DNA of 64,000 nt from Baekduia soli (lineage in GTDB: Bacteria > Actinomycetota > Thermoleophilia > Solirubrobacterales > Solirubrobacteraceae): the NCBI RefSeq assembly GCF_007970665.1, contig NZ_CP042430.1:1426001-1490000 (forward strand). Reading direction: 5' to 3'. Both the position numbers and the translations under genes were made by a program. Under the pieces are notes generated by a model. It worked only from the letters and a program-made list of their open reading frames with translations, was not told the origin of the DNA and ran no database searches. Below, piece after piece: positions 51,496-60,799 of the stretch (position 1 is its first letter; each line of letters opens with the position of its first letter).

Positions 51496-52937
51496 GATGC
51501 CGTGCGCCTCCTTGGCGCCGGGGTTGCCGCGACGATGCGCGGCAGGGTGAGGGCCAGACCCATGAGGACCCACAGGGTCCGGTCGGTCTCGGTCGACAAG
51601 AGGATGGAGGTGAGGGCGAAGCCGATCAGCGAAAGCTGTAGCGCGCGCGCCACGCCCGTCAGCAGCGGGGATCCGCGCTCGTCGGCGAGCTTCGCGCTGC
51701 GCCGGAACGATCGCAGCGTCAGCCCGAGGACGAGGAGGAAGAGCACCAGGCCCAACGGGCCGAGCTCGACGAGCGACTCGAGGTAGGCGTTGTGGACGGG
51801 CTGGCCCCCGGGGCGCAGCGCGTAGGCGCTGAAGTCCACGCCCGGGGTCATGCGCATGAGGTCGTTGGCCCGGCTCGGGAACGCCCCGAAGCCCAGGCCG
51901 GTCAGCGGGTGCTGGCCGATCCCGGTCCCGGCGGCCAGCCAGAGGTTGGCCCGGCCCGAGCCCCCGTCGGCCGTCGTGAACAGCGACGAGGTGCGGGCCG
52001 ACAGGGCGCTGAAGGACAGCGTCAGCAGGACGCCGGCGCCGACGGCCAGGGCGGCGAGGAACAGGCGCTTGCGCGCACGGGTGCGGAAGAACGCCCGCGC
52101 GGGCTGGAAGGCCAGCAGCAGGGTCAGGCCGCACAGGGCCAGGATGCCGCCGCGCGACAGGGAGGTGAAGACCGAGCCGACCGCGATGCCGACGCCCGCC
52201 AGGACGACCGCGCGCTGCAGCCCCGACCGGACGTGGCCGGCCAGCACGGCGCCGAGCGGGATCGCCACGATCTGCAGGGAGGCGAAGAAGTTCGCGTCGC
52301 CGCTGACGCCGACGGCCCGCGCGGTGCCCGTCAGGAACTCACCGATCGCGACGAGCCCCATGACCGAGGACATGAGCCAGACGACCACGACGACGGCCAG
52401 CACGTGGCGCTCGGTGCGCACGAGCGCCGCGATCGCCATGAGGTAGATCGCCGACAGCGACAGCGACAGCAGCGCGTAGGGCGTGCCCGTGCCGTTGGAG
52501 AAGCCCTCCATCGTCACGTCCACGCTCCACAGCGTGCTCGCGAACGCCCACAGCGCATAGCCCACGACGGCCGCGATGAGCGGGCGGTTCAGCCCGGCCA
52601 GCCGGGCGGGGCTGTCGTGGCGCACCTGCAGCAGCAGCAGCGCGAGGGCCAGCGGCCCGGCGACGCGCGAGATCGAGACGCCGCCGATGCTGTAGGCCTC
52701 GGCGAAGACCGTGACCACGAGCGCGACGGGCAGCCAGTCCGGGCGGGCCAGCAGCGCGACGCCGATCGGCAGCAGCGCCACCAGGATGCCGGCCTGGGCG
52801 CCGCCCAGCCCGATCGCCACGCCCATGATCGCGCCGAGGGCGACCGCGATCGCAGCCCACAGCCAGGCGCTGCCCAGGACCAGCGGCCGCCGGCGCAGCG
52901 GGAGGAAGGCGGTGTGGCCGAGGCCGGAGACGCCCAC
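51492..52937 (-). CDS. O-antigen ligase/Wzy-like polymerase
   Basis: This 481-aa membrane protein has about 12 helices and a Wzy_C-type periplasmic loop: TADGGSGRANLWLAAGTGIGQHPLTGLGFGAFPSRA, followed by PVHNAYLESLVELGPLGL, whose His is conserved in the family. It would polymerise or ligate the repeats. The start is GTG, 2 nt behind the GT4 stop, and the end overlaps the BY-kinase ATG. It lacks the TPR tail of the first polymerase-like protein of this locus. Confidence 0.9.
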   Translation of the reverse strand: MGVSGLGHTAFLPLRRRPLVLGSAWLWAAIAVALGAIMGVAIGLGGAQAGILVALLPIGVALLARPDWLPVALVVTVFAEAYSIGGVSISRVAGPLALALLLLQVRHDSPARLAGLNRPLIAAVVGYALWAFASTLWSVDVTMEGFSNGTGTPYALLSLSLSAIYLMAIAALVRTERHVLAVVVVVWLMSSVMGLVAIGEFLTGTARAVGVSGDANFFASLQIVAIPLGAVLAGHVRSGLQRAVVLAGVGIAVGSVFTSLSRGGILALCGLTLLLAFQPARAFFRTRARKRLFLAALAVGAGVLLTLSFSALSARTSSLFTTADGGSGRANLWLAAGTGIGQHPLTGLGFGAFPSRANDLMRMTPGVDFSAYALRPGGQPVHNAYLESLVELGPLGLVLFLLVLGLTLRSFRRSAKLADERGSPLLTGVARALQLSLIGFALTSILLSTETDRTLWVLMGLALTLPRIVAATPAPRRRTAS

Positions 52938-52939
52938 GC

Positions 52940-54088
52940 TCAGCGGCTCCCGGCCAGGAACGTGGCGATGCGCGCGGTCTCGCGCTCGAGGGTGTGCTCC
53001 CGTGCGCGCCGCAGGCTGCCGGCGCCCAGGCGCGCGCGCAGGCCGGCATCGCCGGCGATGCGCTGCAGGGCTGCGGAGGCCGCCCCGGCGTCGCCGGGGG
53101 CGACGAGGAGCCCGCCGTCGGAGCCGACGGCCGCCGCGACGCCACCCACGTCGGTCGCCACGACCGGAAGGCCGGCGGCCCAGGCCTCCACAAGCACCTG
53201 AGGCATCCCCTCGGTCCAGGAGACGTGCAGGAACATGTCGGCGTCACGGTACAGGTCGGCCAGCCCGTCGGACGGCCCGACGAAGCCCCGCAGATCGAGG
53301 TGCTCGGCGACGCCCAGCGCCTCCGCGCGCTCGCGCAGCGCGCCCAGCAGCGGGCCGTCGCCGCACACGGTCAGGCGCCAGTCCGCGCCGCCGGCGCGCA
53401 GGCGGGCCAGGATGTCGGCCAGCAGCAGCGGGTTCTTCTCCGTGTCGACGCGCCCGACGGTCAGGACCCGGATCGGGCCGGTGGCACCGGGCTCCTCACG
53501 CGCGGGCGCGTGGACCTGGGCATCGCGCACGAGCGAGACCCAGACCTCCAGCAGCCGCGGGGCGCGCCGGTAGCGGGCCGCCAGGCCGGCGCCGACCACG
53601 ATGGTCGGCGTGCGGCGGGCCAGCAGCCGCCAGGCCGCATCCAGGGTGCCCGCGATCCACGCCAGGGACCGGCGGCCGGGATGGCGGTGCGTCACGTAGC
53701 TGACGTAGTCCATCCGCACGCCCAGCGCCAGCCGCCGCCCGCGCAGGCGCGTGAGCAGGGCGAAGGCCACGCCGAGCGGGGAGGGGCCGAACAGCAGCAC
53801 GCCGTCGACCTCGCCCGCGACGCGCCAGAAGACCCGCAGCGAGCCGGGGAGTGCGCGGAGCATGCCGGCAGGACGCGAGAGGTCCTCCCACCAGGGCAGC
53901 TCGACGAAGCGCAGGCCGTCGGGCAGCGCCACGAGGGGCTCATGGTGGCCGGGCTGCACCCGGCCGAGCAGCACGAGGCCGTCGGCGGCGTCGCCGAGGC
54001 CGGCCAGGAACAGCGCGAAGGGCATCTCCGCGCCGACGGGGCCGTCGGCGCGCGCGTAGGGGTCGTCGCTGTAGGCGGCCAGCCGCAT
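52940..54088 (-). CDS. GT4-family glycosyltransferase
   Basis: This 382-aa GT-B enzyme has TIVVGAGLAARY, VLTVGRVDTEKNPLLLADIL (start of the C-terminal domain), VCGDGPLLGAL, FLHVSWTEGMPQVLVEAWAAG and the donor-binding region LPVVATDVGGVAAAVG. A retaining sugar transfer is expected, with an unknown donor. The ATG at 54088 has AGGGA upstream; a longer frame to 54271 would cross the regulatory region. It is the first gene of the leftward exopolysaccharide arm, so its promoter lies in 54089-54260. Confidence 0.9.
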   Translation of the reverse strand: MRLAAYSDDPYARADGPVGAEMPFALFLAGLGDAADGLVLLGRVQPGHHEPLVALPDGLRFVELPWWEDLSRPAGMLRALPGSLRVFWRVAGEVDGVLLFGPSPLGVAFALLTRLRGRRLALGVRMDYVSYVTHRHPGRRSLAWIAGTLDAAWRLLARRTPTIVVGAGLAARYRRAPRLLEVWVSLVRDAQVHAPAREEPGATGPIRVLTVGRVDTEKNPLLLADILARLRAGGADWRLTVCGDGPLLGALRERAEALGVAEHLDLRGFVGPSDGLADLYRDADMFLHVSWTEGMPQVLVEAWAAGLPVVATDVGGVAAAVGSDGGLLVAPGDAGAASAALQRIAGDAGLRARLGAGSLRRAREHTLERETARIATFLAGSR

Positions 54089-54262
54089 CGTCCCTGATGA
54101 TCGGCACGCCTGCGGACGTCCATGAATGAACAGAAACCAGTGTCTTGAGGCGGACAGCGCCTTCGGCAGACCCGAACGAATGTTGAGGGATCCGGCCACA
54201 CGCACATGGACGCTGGCAGACCGTCGATAGGAGTCATGCAACCGCCGTCCCGCTTCTCCGCC

Positions 54263-54353
54263 GGGGCGCACACCGAAAACGGCACACCCGTCGCGAGGCG
54301 GGGTCGCAAAGCCAGGGGCCTCACCGAGGCAGCCCAGCTACCGAAAGGCCCCC
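54263..54353 (+). ncRNA. c-di-GMP-I (GEMM) riboswitch
   Basis: Closing stem P1 can form between GGGGC (54263-54267) and GCCCC (54348-54352). Inside, CCCG-tc-GCGA-gg-CGGG (54287-54303) is the hairpin with a GNRA tetraloop, followed by GTCGCAAAGCC (54303-54313), the most conserved block of the class. The second hairpin, GGGGCCT...AGGCAGCCC (54315-54335), leads into AGCTACCGAAA, the tetraloop-receptor side. Only about 6 nt separate the aptamer from the ATG at 54360, and GAAAGG, the only Shine-Dalgarno-like site, is inside the 3' strand. Control of translation initiation is therefore likely. No terminator stem is seen. Confidence 0.82.
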
Positions 54354-54359
54354 ATCCAC

Positions 54360-55601
54360 ATGGTCGTTCCCCATCCTGCACGAGGGCGCTTCGCGCTGCT
54401 CGCGATCCTCTGCGCCCTCCTCGGCGCCACCGCCCTGCTCGCCGGCGTCGCCGCCGCGCAGGCCTCCACGTCATCCCGGGCCCACACCACCCAGGAGCGC
54501 CGCGTCGCCAAGGCCTGCGCCGTGGCGCAGCGCACGCACTCGGCGTTCGCGCGGCGCACCTGCTCGACGCTGCGGGCCAGGCTGGCCCGCGCGAAGCGCA
54601 GGAAGGCCAAGGTCGTCGTGCCCGCGGCCCCCGCTCCGGCCACCACCGTGGCCAGCATGGACAACACCCCCGTCGCCAACGTGCCGGCGTCGGCCACCGC
54701 GCCGGCCGCGACGGCCACGACCGCCACCGCGCCCGTCCCCCCGGCCACGACGACGACGACCGGCCCCGCGCGCCTCTACGGCGCCTCCAGCCCCTTCAAC
54801 ACGCGCATCCCCGCCACGCCGCGGATCGCCGACAACTCGGCCGCCATGGTCGGCAAGTCGCTGCTGCCCTACCTGGGCTCGGCGAACTTCGCCAACTCCG
54901 ACGACTGGGGCATCTCCATCGTCTCGGCCCGCGCCGCCGACCCGCTGCGCAACGTCGGCGTCTTCAGCTGGGGCTATGGCGCCGACCTGGCCCAGCCCGC
55001 CGTCCACATCCCCGACGGGGCCAAGCCCACGCTGGGCAGCGACCACCACCTCGTCGTCCTCGACGGCGACCGCGAGATGGACATGTGGGTCGCCGAGCAG
55101 CAGGGCGACGGCTCGTGGCTGGCCGGTGCCCGCGCGGCGACCTCGGCGTCGGGCAGCGGCATCGCCGGTCCCGTCTCGGGCAACGCCGCCGGGTTCGCGC
55201 TCGCCGCCGGCGTCATCCGGCCCGAGGAGATCAAGGCGGGCCGCATCGACCACGCGCTCGTGTTCACCTCCCCGTACGTGCGCAACACGTTCGTCGCACC
55301 GGCCGTGCACGGGGACGGCCGCCAGAGCGACCCCGACGCGATGCCCATGGGCACGCACATCCAGCTCGACCCGGCCGCCGACATCTCCCGCCTGCCGCGC
55401 CCGCAGCAGATCATGGCCCAGGCCCTGAAGGACTACGGCGCCTACCTCGTGGACTCCTCGGGCTCGCTGGCGGTCCGCGGCGAGGCCAGCATCGGCCGTG
55501 CCTCGACCGGCGGTCCGTCGGACATCTGGAGCCCCGTCGGGGTCACCGACGCCTCGCTGCGAACGATCCCGTGGGACCAGATGCGCGTCATCGCTCCCTG
55601 A
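54360..55601 (+). CDS. Secreted protein under c-di-GMP riboswitch control, function unknown
   Basis: This 413-aa protein has a signal peptide with core FALLAILCALLGATALLAG and cleavage near AAAQA (residue 35). A basic Cys-containing region (about 45-85) is followed by a Thr/Ala/Pro linker (about 90-138). The main domain (about 140-413) starts YGASSPFNTRIP, has GDREMDMWVAEQQGDGSW near the middle and ends QALKDYGAYLVDSS...WDQMRVI. That domain is known from actinobacterial secreted proteins of unknown function, perhaps polysaccharide binding or cleavage; Glu/Asp-rich loops are present but no catalytic motif is certain. It is divergent from the exopolysaccharide operon, so a matrix role is inferred. 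Confidence 0.8.
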   Translation: MVVPHPARGRFALLAILCALLGATALLAGVAAAQASTSSRAHTTQERRVAKACAVAQRTHSAFARRTCSTLRARLARAKRRKAKVVVPAAPAPATTVASMDNTPVANVPASATAPAATATTATAPVPPATTTTTGPARLYGASSPFNTRIPATPRIADNSAAMVGKSLLPYLGSANFANSDDWGISIVSARAADPLRNVGVFSWGYGADLAQPAVHIPDGAKPTLGSDHHLVVLDGDREMDMWVAEQQGDGSWLAGARAATSASGSGIAGPVSGNAAGFALAAGVIRPEEIKAGRIDHALVFTSPYVRNTFVAPAVHGDGRQSDPDAMPMGTHIQLDPAADISRLPRPQQIMAQALKDYGAYLVDSSGSLAVRGEASIGRASTGGPSDIWSPVGVTDASLRTIPWDQMRVIAP

Positions 55602-55675
55602 TGCGGTCCAGGCCCGCCCGTCCTGACGGCCGCGCGCCCCGCCTGCCTCGACGAACCGGAGTCGGGTGCGGCATC

Positions 55676-57013
55676 ATGGGGCACGTGCTAGCCACAGACG
55701 GGCGGGTCAGGACGGGGCGGCGCGCGCGGGGGATCGTCCTCGCGCTGCTCGCCGGCATGGTGACGACGCTGGCCGCGGGCGCCCCGGCGCACGCGGCTCC
55801 GCTCGTGGGCATCCAGAGCGGCGGCATCCTCTCCTCGGCCGACACGGCGGAGGCCAACGACCGCGAGCTGGCGGCCGAGGCGCGCCTGCACGTCAAGGTC
55901 GTGCGCTTCGAGGTCTCCTGGGCCGCGCTGGAGCCGCGGGCGTCGGGCGAGCGCGACCCCGCGGTGCTGGCGAAGATCGACGCGTTCGTCGACGGTGCGG
56001 CACGACGCGGCATCCGGCCCATCCTCTTCATCGACCGCACGCCGTGCTGGGCCTCCTCGGCCCCCGCCGACGTGCGCGGCGACTGCTCGGGCCCGGACGC
56101 CAACCGCGATGCCGTCTGGAGGTATGCGCCGGCCGACCCCGTCAGCGCGGTGCCCGTCGCGACGTTCCTGTCGCAGCGCTACGGGACGCGCCTGGCCGCG
56201 TTCCAGCTCTGGAACGAGCCCGACCAGTCCAACGAGAAGTACTGGGCCGGCCCGAACAAGATCGCGGGCTACGTCGCGTTCGCCAAGGCGCTGTATCCCG
56301 CGCTGAAGGCCGTCAGCCCGACGGTCCCCGTCCTCGCCGGCTCCTTCGTGGGCGCCGACGGCCGCTGGCTCACCGCGCTCTACAAGGCGGGCATCAAGGG
56401 CAGCTACGACGGGATCGCCGTCCAGTTCTACGACCTGCCGCTCTACGCGCTGCGCACCACGCGCGCGGTGCAGCGCAAGTACGGCGACACCGCGCCGCTG
56501 TGGATGACGGAGTTCGGCTACACGAGCTGCAGCGGCCGCAACGGGCGCCCGACGCACGCCGCCGACCATCCCTGCGTCACGCAGGCCGTCCAGGCCCAGA
56601 ACCTCGGCGACGTGTTCGCCGCGGTCTCGCGCACGTCGTGGGTCAAGGCCACGGTCGTCTACGCCCTGTACGACGAGTCCTCGTCCTACCAGTTCGGCGT
56701 CATCGACCGCCAGGGCCGCCACAAGCCGTCCTACTCCGTCGTCTCCAGGGCCGGCAAGGCCCGCAGGCTGCGCACACAGCGGATGCACCTGACCCGCCGG
56801 GGCCGCAGCATCCGCGTTGCGGGCACCGCGCCGGGCATCGACATCTACACGATGAAGGTCAGCATCGGCGGCGTCCTGCGCTACCGGGCCATCATCCGGC
56901 CCAACCGCCTCAACCGCTTCACGGTCACGCTGCCCGCCGTCCTGGGCACGGGCCACATGAAGGTCACGCTGCGCCGCCAGTGGGACGGGCGGACGGTCGG
57001 CGCGCGTCGCTGA
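55676..57013 (+). CDS. Secreted glycoside-hydrolase-like protein (clan GH-A type)
   Basis: This 445-aa protein has a signal peptide ending near residue 41 (GAPAHA-AP). The (beta/alpha)8-like domain has KVVRFEVSWAALEP, AAFQLWNEPDQSN (Asn-Glu pair, acid/base) and PLWMTEFGYTS (nucleophile Glu), the two-glutamate pattern of clan GH-A (GH5/GH39-like). A basic beta-rich C-terminal domain of about 90 residues follows (RMHLTRRGRSIRVAG). It probably trims an extracellular glycan, perhaps the locus's own exopolysaccharide. The ATG at 55676 is chosen because the signal peptide follows directly. Its 3' end overlaps the convergent phosphatase by 50 nt. Confidence 0.82.
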   Translation: MGHVLATDGRVRTGRRARGIVLALLAGMVTTLAAGAPAHAAPLVGIQSGGILSSADTAEANDRELAAEARLHVKVVRFEVSWAALEPRASGERDPAVLAKIDAFVDGAARRGIRPILFIDRTPCWASSAPADVRGDCSGPDANRDAVWRYAPADPVSAVPVATFLSQRYGTRLAAFQLWNEPDQSNEKYWAGPNKIAGYVAFAKALYPALKAVSPTVPVLAGSFVGADGRWLTALYKAGIKGSYDGIAVQFYDLPLYALRTTRAVQRKYGDTAPLWMTEFGYTSCSGRNGRPTHAADHPCVTQAVQAQNLGDVFAAVSRTSWVKATVVYALYDESSSYQFGVIDRQGRHKPSYSVVSRAGKARRLRTQRMHLTRRGRSIRVAGTAPGIDIYTMKVSIGGVLRYRAIIRPNRLNRFTVTLPAVLGTGHMKVTLRRQWDGRTVGARR

Positions 57014-57698
57014 GCACGGCCGCCGGCATCGCCTCGCACCAGGCCTGGACGTGATCGTCCAGGCCGGCGGCGTGCAGCTCGGCCAACAGGCGCGGGGGCC
57101 GGCGCCCCAGGCCGTGGGCGTCGGAGGCGGCGTTGTGCACCAGGCCGGACCGCACGAGGGTCCGGGCGAGCTCCTGGGCGTGGCGCCCGAACGCCCGGTT
57201 CAGCGCCGCGGCGGTGATAGACACGCGGACGCCGGCCTCGACCATGGGGCGCACCCGCTCGGGCGCGCGCAGGAACAGCGCGCAGCGCTCGGGGTGGGCC
57301 AGGACGACGCCGAAGCCCTCGTCGAGCAGCTCCTGGGCGGCGCGCTCGATCGGGAACTCCGAGGTCAGCGGCGGCTCGAGCAGGATCCAGCCCCCGCCGC
57401 CCAGCGTGAGCGCGTCGAGCTCGTCGCCGTCGAGCTCGAGGAGGTGCGCGGCGGCGATCTCGGCGCCGGGCTCGACCGTCAGGGGGATCGCGTGGTCGGC
57501 CAGCGCGGCGCGCAGCCGGACGACGCCCTCGTGCATGGTCTCCGGCGCCGTCGGGATGCGCCGGTTGACGTGCGGGGTGGCGACGACGCGGTCCACGCCG
57601 CCGTCGACGAGCGCCCGGGCCAGGTCCAGCGCGTCCTCGAGGGTCTCGGGCCCGTCGTCGACGCCGGGGAGGATGTGGCAGTGCAGGTCGGTCGGCAT
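56964..57698 (-). CDS. PHP-type protein-tyrosine phosphatase (CpsB/YwqE-like)
   Basis: This 244-aa polymerase-and-histidinol-phosphatase fold protein has DLHCHILPGVDDGPE (metal His pair and Asp), VVATPHVNRR, the EPGAEIAAAHLLEL Glu and VVLAHPERC. The arrangement matches CpsB/YwqE, the Mn-dependent phosphatases that dephosphorylate BY-kinases. It is the likely partner of the kinase at 50035 and completes the regulatory pair of the exopolysaccharide system. The ATG at 57698 lies 2 nt behind the subtilisin stop. Confidence 0.9.
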   Translation of the reverse strand: MPTDLHCHILPGVDDGPETLEDALDLARALVDGGVDRVVATPHVNRRIPTAPETMHEGVVRLRAALADHAIPLTVEPGAEIAAAHLLELDGDELDALTLGGGGWILLEPPLTSEFPIERAAQELLDEGFGVVLAHPERCALFLRAPERVRPMVEAGVRVSITAAALNRAFGRHAQELARTLVRSGLVHNAASDAHGLGRRPPRLLAELHAAGLDDHVQAWCEAMPAAVLSDARRPSARPTGGAA

Positions 57699-57700
57699 GC

Positions 57701-59014
57701 TCAGCCGACCGGCACGGCCGGGTCCGTCGCGGTGCCCGCGTTGATGAGGCCGTAGCCGTAGCGGGTGTCGTAGCCCGGCGCGCCCAGATCGCGCGCGGTG
57801 ACCTCCAGGCGGCGCTGGACGGCGTCGGGCGTCGGGTCCGGGCCGAGCACGCCGCTGGCGATGACCAGCGCCGCCGCGGCCGACACGTGCGGCACCGCCA
57901 TCGACGTGCCCTCGTAGCCGCCGGGGATGCCGAACGTGTCCCGGTGCAGGCCGATGAGCGTCATCTGGGCGATGTTGCGCCCCGGGGTGCCGTCGGGCAC
58001 GCAGCCCGGATCGGTGAGGTAGGCGTCCGGCCCGCCGCCGGGGGCGACGAGGTCCAGGCCGCTGCCCTGGTTGGAGAAGTCCGAAAGGCAGCCGTGCTCG
58101 GTCGTCGAGCCCACGGAGACCACATACGTGGCCCGCGCCGGGTAGGCGACCTTCGTCACGGCCTCGTTGCCCGAGGCGGCGACGACCATCGCGCCGCGGC
58201 GATGGGCGTAGGCGATGGCGTCCAGGAGCTGCGGGATCTCCGACGACGTCACGTCGGAGGAGAACTCGAGGCTGAGGTTGATGACCTTGGCGCCCTTGCG
58301 TGCGGCGAAGCGCACGCCGCGGGCGATCTCGGCGGCGTCGCCCGAGCCGAGGTCGTCGAGGACCTTGACGGGCATGATCGACGCTCCGTAGGCCAGGCCG
58401 GTCAGCCCGATGGCGTTGTTCGTGGACTCCGCGATCGTCGAGGCCACGTGCGTGCCGTGGCCGTTGTGGTCGTTGGCGTAGGGGTCCCGGCCGACGAAGT
58501 CGTAGCCGGCGACGAACTTCGTGGCCGCGAGGTCGGGGTCGGCCGGGGTTCGGCCGAAGCGCCGGTAGGCGACGCCCGTGTCGAGCACGGCGACGACGAC
58601 GCCCTTGCCGCCCGGGCGCCCGGCGGCGATCAGATTGCCCCAGGCATCCGGCGCGTCGACGCTCGCCGGACCCGTGAAGTTCCACTGCGTCTGCTGCCAG
58701 CCCGCTGGGTCCGGCGTGCGGCCGGGGTCGTTCGGCACGAAGGCCTCCGCGGCGTGGGCCACCACGTTGGGCACCGCGTAGCGCACGTCGGGGCGGGCGC
58801 GGAGGCGGCGGATCGTCGCGGCGACGTCGCGGACGTGCAGCACGTGCGGCGCGCGCGGCTGCGCCATCCGCGCCGCATGCGCGCCCGGTGGGTCGCGATA
58901 GGCCACGACGACCTCGCCGGCGCGCGCGGCGGGCGCCGCGTGGGCGGCCGAGGGCACGGCCAGCAGCGCCAGCAGGAGGGCGCCGAGGGCGGGGAGGCGG
59001 GGGAGGGAGGGCAA
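57701..59014 (-). CDS. Secreted subtilisin-like serine protease (S8)
   Basis: The S8 catalytic triad is complete: Asp in VVVAVLDTGVAY, His in NGHGTHVAST and Ser in YEGTSMAVPHVSAA, with the oxyanion Asn in AASGNEA. An I9-like propeptide precedes it (VVVAYRDPPGAHAARM, then VPNVVAH). The signal peptide LPALGALLLALLAVPSAAHA requires a start near 59014; a TTG there is in frame and gives 437 aa. Longer frames to 59155 run antisense into tadA and are unlikely. It may process surface proteins. The gene is co-oriented with the phosphatase, 2 nt apart. Confidence 0.87.
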   Translation of the reverse strand: MPSLPRLPALGALLLALLAVPSAAHAAPAARAGEVVVAYRDPPGAHAARMAQPRAPHVLHVRDVAATIRRLRARPDVRYAVPNVVAHAAEAFVPNDPGRTPDPAGWQQTQWNFTGPASVDAPDAWGNLIAAGRPGGKGVVVAVLDTGVAYRRFGRTPADPDLAATKFVAGYDFVGRDPYANDHNGHGTHVASTIAESTNNAIGLTGLAYGASIMPVKVLDDLGSGDAAEIARGVRFAARKGAKVINLSLEFSSDVTSSEIPQLLDAIAYAHRRGAMVVAASGNEAVTKVAYPARATYVVSVGSTTEHGCLSDFSNQGSGLDLVAPGGGPDAYLTDPGCVPDGTPGRNIAQMTLIGLHRDTFGIPGGYEGTSMAVPHVSAAAALVIASGVLGPDPTPDAVQRRLEVTARDLGAPGYDTRYGYGLINAGTATDPAVPVG

Positions 59015-59063
59015 GGACTCGCTACAGGAACGCCCGCGGAGGGCGGAAGTTCCTCCATGATGA

Positions 59064-59527
<464 letters not shown>

Positions 59528-59547
59528 TCTCTGGGCCTGCGGGCCTC

Positions 59548-59635
59548 GGAGGGGTGCCGGAGTGGTTGAACGGGGCGGTCTCGAAAACCGTTGTACGGCT
59601 TCGTCGTACCGAGGGTTCGAATCCCTCCCCCTCCG
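59548..59635 (+). tRNA. tRNA-Ser (anticodon CGA)
   Basis: The acceptor stem GGAGGGG pairs with CCCCTCC and the discriminator is G. The anticodon loop CTCGAAA gives CGA, which reads UCG. A long variable arm (TTGTACGGCTTCGTCGTACC region) marks the class II tRNA, and the T-arm has GGTTCGAATCC. CCA is not encoded. It is 88 nt long and lies 20 bp behind tadA. Confidence 0.96.
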
Positions 59636-59810
59636 CTGAGTGCCGTGGCTCGACGATGTCGGTCCCCGGCGGGAGTCGGTGACGGGTCGTGCAGACGCGC
59701 TCTTCGGCCTCGGGTCCGGGGACCGGGCGAACCCGATGGCCTTCCCGATCCCCCTGGGCTCGGGCCTGCGCTGGTTCCCGGAGCAGCCCGACACCCTCCC
59801 GGGCAGGTGG

Positions 59811-60716
59811 TCAGGCGGGCTCGCGTGGTTGCGACGTCGCCGCGCCGGTCCGCGGCGCCTGCGCCGCCGCGGCCTTCTCGTCGAGGTCGCCGAGCGTGAG
59901 CGGCCGGGCCGGCGCCTCGGGCACGGCGATCGTCGAGCGCACGGCGAGCCCGTGGTCGACGTGGAGGAGCTCGCCGGGCTCGAGCAGGCGCCAGCCGGGA
60001 TCGGCGTCCATGGGCTCGCTCGCGACGATGACCGCGGGGCGGCGGCTCAGGTGCGCCGAGCGCACGCGCACCGTGCCGCCGGCGCTCGCCGCGTCGAGGT
60101 GGCGGTCCCCGCGGGCTCCGCCGGCCGCCCGCCGCAGGACCCACAGCTCGTGCACCGCCGGGTAGCGCAGGGCCCAGAGCCCGGCGGGCGTCGCCAGGAC
60201 CAGGTTCAGCGCGTAGACCGGGAGGTGCGCGGCGACCCAGCGGGCGGCCGACGCGATGCCTGCCCCGACATCGCCGTCGTGGCGCCCGATCTCGCGGGTG
60301 ATGAGCGCGAACAGGCGCTCGGAGTCGGTGTCGCCCTGCACGAGCGCGAGGTCGTCGCCCAGCTCGCGCTCGAGCCGCGGGAGGTCCTGCACGACGCCGT
60401 TGTGGGCCATGAGCCGGCCGCGCTGGGCGAACGGATGCGTGTTGGCCGCCTGGACCGTGCCGGTGGTGGCGTAGCGGATGTGGGCGACGAACGTCGTCGA
60501 CTCCAGCTCGCGCGCCTCCCGGGCGAACGCCTGGTCGGCGTAGGCGGCCAGCGGCTGCTTGGCGACCTCCGGCCTTCCGTCGGGGCCGAACCAGCCGACC
60601 CCGGTGCCGTCGGGCTCGCGCCGGCTCTGGCGGGCCAGGCTGTCGGGGGCCTCCAGCAGCCAGAACGTCGCGCGGACCGCGCGGTCGCCGCCGGTCAGGC
60701 CGAAGAGACGACACAT
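59811..60716 (-). CDS. Class II glutamine amidotransferase (YafJ/EgtC-like)
   Basis: This 301-aa protein begins MCRLFGLTGG; after removal of Met, Cys1 would be the nucleophile of an Ntn-type glutaminase. QSRREPDGTGVGWF, FVAHIRYATTG, THPFAQRGRLMAHNGVV and GDTDSERLFALI complete the glutaminase site. No synthase domain is attached, as in YafJ and the ergothioneine enzyme EgtC. No egt genes are nearby, so EgtC itself is unlikely. The start is fixed by the Cys2 requirement. Confidence 0.9.
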   Translation of the reverse strand: MCRLFGLTGGDRAVRATFWLLEAPDSLARQSRREPDGTGVGWFGPDGRPEVAKQPLAAYADQAFAREARELESTTFVAHIRYATTGTVQAANTHPFAQRGRLMAHNGVVQDLPRLERELGDDLALVQGDTDSERLFALITREIGRHDGDVGAGIASAARWVAAHLPVYALNLVLATPAGLWALRYPAVHELWVLRRAAGGARGDRHLDAASAGGTVRVRSAHLSRRPAVIVASEPMDADPGWRLLEPGELLHVDHGLAVRSTIAVPEAPARPLTLGDLDEKAAAAQAPRTGAATSQPREPA

Positions 60717-60799
60717 GCCGGCAGGTTCCCCGATGCCCTGCCGCGTGTCGAGCGCCACCCTGCGGCGTTCCCGCGGTGCCGGAGGGTGGCGAGGGCCGG

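Noticed and set aside
59811-60716. Ergothioneine enzyme EgtC
   Set aside because: The fold fits, but no other ergothioneine genes are nearby, so only the amidotransferase family is claimed.
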